8,117 bases of DNA. Source: an uncultured Lachnospiraceae bacterium. GTDB lineage: Bacteria > Bacillota > Clostridia > Lachnospirales > Lachnospiraceae. Every line of letters starts with the position of its first letter. Position 1 is the first letter of the stretch. The stretch covers positions 1 through 8,117 of the forward strand of contig CAJOPP010000397.1 of the NCBI GenBank assembly GCA_905236365.1, read 5' to 3'. Below the pieces are notes generated by a model. It saw only the letters and a program-made list of their open reading frames with translations. It was not told where the DNA came from and did not search any database. Below are positions 5,319-8,117 of this stretch, piece after piece. The position numbers and the translations under genes were made by a program.

Positions 5319-7982
5319 ATGATGACAAGTAAGAAAAGGGTTACGGCATGGTTGTTAGTGATTTGTCTTGTGCTCACGCTATGCAGTGGAAATCTGAAGC
5401 AGGTAAGTGCTGCAGAAAATGGGAAAATACGGGTAACTTGTGTAGGTGATTCCATTACAGAAGGGTATATGGCTTCGGATGGAAATCATACTTATCCTGC
5501 ACAATTACAGAAAGTATTGGGAAATGAATATGAGGTAGTGAATGTGGGTGTATCAGGAACAACTGTTACAAAATCGGATGATCGTGCATACACAAAAACC
5601 GGAAGATATCAGGATGGACTAAAATCCAATCCGGATATTGTGATTATTATGTTGGGAACAAACGATACTTATATAAATGGTATTAACCAGAATCAGGGGA
5701 AAAATGCTTTTCGTAAGGATTATGCATCGTTGATCGAGGCGTATCAGAATTGCGGAAGTAATCCGAAAATCATGTTGGCATATCCTATCTCTAGTGTGGA
5801 TGAGAACAACAAGCATGATCAGAGAGATTCGATTAATGAAGATATATTGATTCCAATTATCAAGGATTTGGCGAAGGAATATGGTCTGACTGTATTAGAT
5901 ACTCATAATTTTACAGGAACTTGGACAAGAAATGAATTGTCAGATGGTCTGCATCCAAATGATAACGGTTATGAGAGATTGGCTCGATTCTTTGCAAATG
6001 CTGTCATCGGACATGAGAAGGGGTTTGCCGGTTATATCAATGAGAATGCTAATTATCAGATAACATCGAAGGCAAGTGGACTGGCGATGATGATTGAGGG
6101 ACATTCACGTGAAAATGAAGCAAAAGTCATCCAAACACTGCCGAATGGCTATGCATCTCAGAGTTTTTCTATACATTCAACGGGAGATGGATATTATCAG
6201 ATTATTAATGTATCCACTAACAAAGCTTTGAATGTGCCGGGGCGCTCTGTGGAAGCAGGCACGAAGATTATTCAGTATAATACCGGAAAAGATGACAATG
6301 AGAAGTGGTTATTCGAACCAATTGGTGATGGGAATTGGAGAATTACGCCAAAAATGTCACCTCAGATGGGTTTGAATGTTGAGGGAGGATCATATTATTC
6401 GGGAGCTAATATTATTCAGTGGAATTATAATGGAGATGCAAATGAGCAATGGAAACTTTATTATGTGGATAAAGTAAATCAGAATCCGAATGATCAAAAA
6501 GCAGACGTGGTAGCAGTTAGACAAGCATATGATGCTTATGTGGCAAAGTTCAAGAAAGCGGGGAATTATAATAAGTTTGGGTTAGTGAATGCGGATGGTT
6601 TTTGGTCAATGGCTGAGACGGCAGAAGTATTTATTGATGCATATGAGCGTTTTGGAGATACAACTACAAAGCAGAATATGATTGATATCGTGGAGAGCTG
6701 GCTGAGTGCAGAAGGAGATGACTGGTGGTGGAATGGATATAATGACGATATTATGTGGGCAGTCATTATGTTAACTAGAACGTATCTGGACACAGGAGAG
6801 GAGAAGTATCTTAACATTGCAAAAAAGAATTATAAGATGAGTTATGATCGTGCATGGACGGAACAGTATGGAGGAGGTCTTGTGTGGTGTCAGGATGCGG
6901 ACAAGACATCTAAAAATGCCTGCGTGAATGGTCCGGGAGCGATTGCTTCCTGCTATCTTGCTATTGCAACAGGTGATAATTCTTACTATGACAAAGCAGC
7001 GGCGATGATTTCATGGATGAATAAAATGCTGGTTCAAAGTGACGGGTCAGTATGGGATAGTATTGATGAGCAGAATGGAAGTTACAAGTACAATACATGG
7101 GTTTCTACTTATAATCAAGGAACGTATATTGGTGCATGTACGATGCTTTATGAATATAATCATAATGTGGATTATTTGAATATGGCAAAAAAGGCAGCTG
7201 ACAGGGCAACAAAATTAGGCAATCCGATTAACGTTGAGCAAAATGGAGCTGACTTGATAGGATTTAAGGGGATTCTTGCACGTTGGCTTGGAAAAATGGT
7301 TCGTGATTTAGACATCAATGATTATAATGAGTGGATGCAGAGCAATGCAGATTCAGCATGGAAAAATCGTAATAGTGATAATCTTATGTGGACTCAATTT
7401 GGGAATAAGACACAGGATGGAATTGAGAACTCAATGAATAATGTAGATGGCGGGGCAGGCAATGATTATAATAACAGTATTTCAAGGTTTGCTTCATGGG
7501 GGTGTTCCTCTGCATTATCCTGGTTGCTGAATTGTGCAGATTGGAATAACGTACAGCAGTTAGATGGTTTTTATAGAATTAAGAGTGCATATAGTGGTAT
7601 GTATTTGGATAATTACGGAACAAATGCAAACGGTGATCCAATCAATCTCTTCAGTCGTTCGCAATCATATAATCAGCAGTGGCAGATTATATCGACCGGA
7701 GATGGATACTTTAAGATTATCAATCGTACTAGTGGAAAGGCATTGGACAATGCCAGTTCCCTAAATGAAAATGAGAAAGTAATTCAATGGGAAGATAATG
7801 GAGGAAATGCACAACGATGGAGAATTGTTAAGCAGGAAAATGGAAACTATAGGTTGATTAGCCGTTATAGCAGGAAAACTATTGACAGTAATTGGGCAAC
7901 AAAAGCAGGAATTTCTGCTTCGCAATGGACAGATAAAGCTAATCAAAGTCAGCAATGGATTTTAGAGCCGGTTGAAAAATGA
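5319..7982 (+). CDS. Secreted SGNH esterase - ricin lectin - GH76 alpha-1,6-mannanase - ricin lectin protein
   Basis: 887 residues, start set by AAGGAGG at 5307-5313 (ATG 5322 equally possible). The signal peptide is about 1-31: KKR, a hydrophobic core, then VSA/A. Residues about 36-230 are an SGNH/GDSL hydrolase: GDSIT with nucleophile Ser45, VGVSG (Gly77-Gly80), GTND with Asn115, and DGLHPND with Asp209 and His212. All four blocks are intact, so it is probably an active carbohydrate O-acyl esterase. Residues about 240-384 are a ricin-type beta-trefoil lectin with EKW and EQW in place of QxW. Residues about 395-742 are a GH76 domain, with FWSMAETAEVFIDAYERFG, catalytic Asp476-Asp477 in WWNGYNDDIMWA, and TYNQGTYIGA. 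The family cuts alpha-1,6-mannan backbones. Residues about 748-887 are a second ricin-type lectin with three classic QxW motifs. There is no LPXTG, S-layer or membrane anchor, so it is likely released. It follows the two-component pair and a long structured leader, which suggests regulated expression. Domain calls are firm; the acyl substrate is inferred. Confidence 0.93.
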   Translation: MMTSKKRVTAWLLVICLVLTLCSGNLKQVSAAENGKIRVTCVGDSITEGYMASDGNHTYPAQLQKVLGNEYEVVNVGVSGTTVTKSDDRAYTKTGRYQDGLKSNPDIVIIMLGTNDTYINGINQNQGKNAFRKDYASLIEAYQNCGSNPKIMLAYPISSVDENNKHDQRDSINEDILIPIIKDLAKEYGLTVLDTHNFTGTWTRNELSDGLHPNDNGYERLARFFANAVIGHEKGFAGYINENANYQITSKASGLAMMIEGHSRENEAKVIQTLPNGYASQSFSIHSTGDGYYQIINVSTNKALNVPGRSVEAGTKIIQYNTGKDDNEKWLFEPIGDGNWRITPKMSPQMGLNVEGGSYYSGANIIQWNYNGDANEQWKLYYVDKVNQNPNDQKADVVAVRQAYDAYVAKFKKAGNYNKFGLVNADGFWSMAETAEVFIDAYERFGDTTTKQNMIDIVESWLSAEGDDWWWNGYNDDIMWAVIMLTRTYLDTGEEKYLNIAKKNYKMSYDRAWTEQYGGGLVWCQDADKTSKNACVNGPGAIASCYLAIATGDNSYYDKAAAMISWMNKMLVQSDGSVWDSIDEQNGSYKYNTWVSTYNQGTYIGACTMLYEYNHNVDYLNMAKKAADRATKLGNPINVEQNGADLIGFKGILARWLGKMVRDLDINDYNEWMQSNADSAWKNRNSDNLMWTQFGNKTQDGIENSMNNVDGGAGNDYNNSISRFASWGCSSALSWLLNCADWNNVQQLDGFYRIKSAYSGMYLDNYGTNANGDPINLFSRSQSYNQQWQIISTGDGYFKIINRTSGKALDNASSLNENEKVIQWEDNGGNAQRWRIVKQENGNYRLISRYSRKTIDSNWATKAGISASQWTDKANQSQQWILEPVEK

Positions 7983-7984
7983 GT

Positions 7985-8079
7985 TATATCTCAGACAGAG
8001 ATGACCTCCGCCTCTAAGCAAAGCGTAGGCGGGGCAGGAAACTTGTCTCAGGCAGGGTTCAATCTCCGTCTGAGATATA
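7985..8079. repeat. Imperfect palindrome with inner GC-rich hairpin (intergenic repeat or structured RNA)
   Basis: TATATCTCAGAC (7985-7996) pairs perfectly with GTCTGAGATATA (8068-8079); after an A-C mismatch GAGAT (7998-8002) pairs with ATCTC (8062-8066). Inside, CTCCGCCT (8006-8013) pairs with AGGCGGGG (8027-8034). TCTCAGGC (8046-8053) can instead pair with GTCTGAGA (8068-8075). It begins three bases after the GH76 stop. No T-tract follows, so it is not a standard intrinsic terminator. It is more GC-rich inside than its surroundings, like a mobile or dispersed intergenic repeat. Confidence 0.55.
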
Positions 8080-8117
8080 CGCTCCGCGAGGATGCGCAGG
8101 GATTTGCATATGAAATA

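Noticed and set aside
7564..7764. Plus-strand frame overlapping the C-terminal lectin
   Set aside because: It lies wholly inside the lectin coding region in another frame and has no family signature.
1..8117. CRISPR array, transposase gene or prophage gene
   Set aside because: There are no regularly spaced short repeats, and no coding region resembles a transposase, integrase or phage protein. The 7985-8079 palindrome is the only mobile-like trace.

Overview
The window is AT-rich, and every gene I can support lies on the + strand. Strong AAGGAGG-type ribosome binding sites, a YesM/YesN two-component pair and secreted multi-domain carbohydrate enzymes point to a low-GC Gram-positive anaerobe. 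A gut clostridium, perhaps Lachnospiraceae, is my best guess from gene style. No marker gene in the window proves it.

Layout. (1) 1-1170: the 3' part of a large, probably secreted protein ending in three tandem CBM35-like sugar-binding modules. The catalytic part, if there is one, lies upstream. A long perfect-stem hairpin (1208-1255) closes this unit. (2) 1171-1421: intergenic region with a candidate promoter (TTGACA, 17 nt, TAATAT). (3) 1422-3152 and 3130-4566: overlapping genes for a YesM-type membrane sensor histidine kinase and a YesN-type response regulator with an AraC DNA-binding domain. (4) 4567-5318: a long non-coding stretch of about 750 bases with two TATAAT boxes, a hairpin that may end the two-component operon, a block of mutually exclusive RNA pairings (about 4959-5076), a 16-nt palindrome, a small hairpin followed by seven T, and two more hairpins just before the ribosome binding site. 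It looks like a long regulatory 5' leader. (5) 5319-7982: a secreted 887-residue protein with the order signal peptide, SGNH/GDSL esterase, ricin-type lectin, GH76 alpha-mannanase, ricin-type lectin. (6) 7983-8117: a roughly 95-nt imperfect palindrome with a GC-rich inner hairpin and no T-tract, either an intergenic repeat or a structured RNA.

How it may work together (inference): the kinase senses an extracellular sugar or oligosaccharide, and the AraC-type regulator switches on neighbouring secreted glycan-degrading genes. The SGNH-lectin-GH76-lectin protein would remove acyl groups from an alpha-1,6-mannan and cut its backbone while the lectin modules hold it to the polymer. The CBM35 protein would act on a related glycan. 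No transporter or cytoplasmic sugar-handling gene is visible here.

The least ordinary items are the esterase/GH76 fusion and its long structured leader. I do not recognise the leader as any known riboswitch class.
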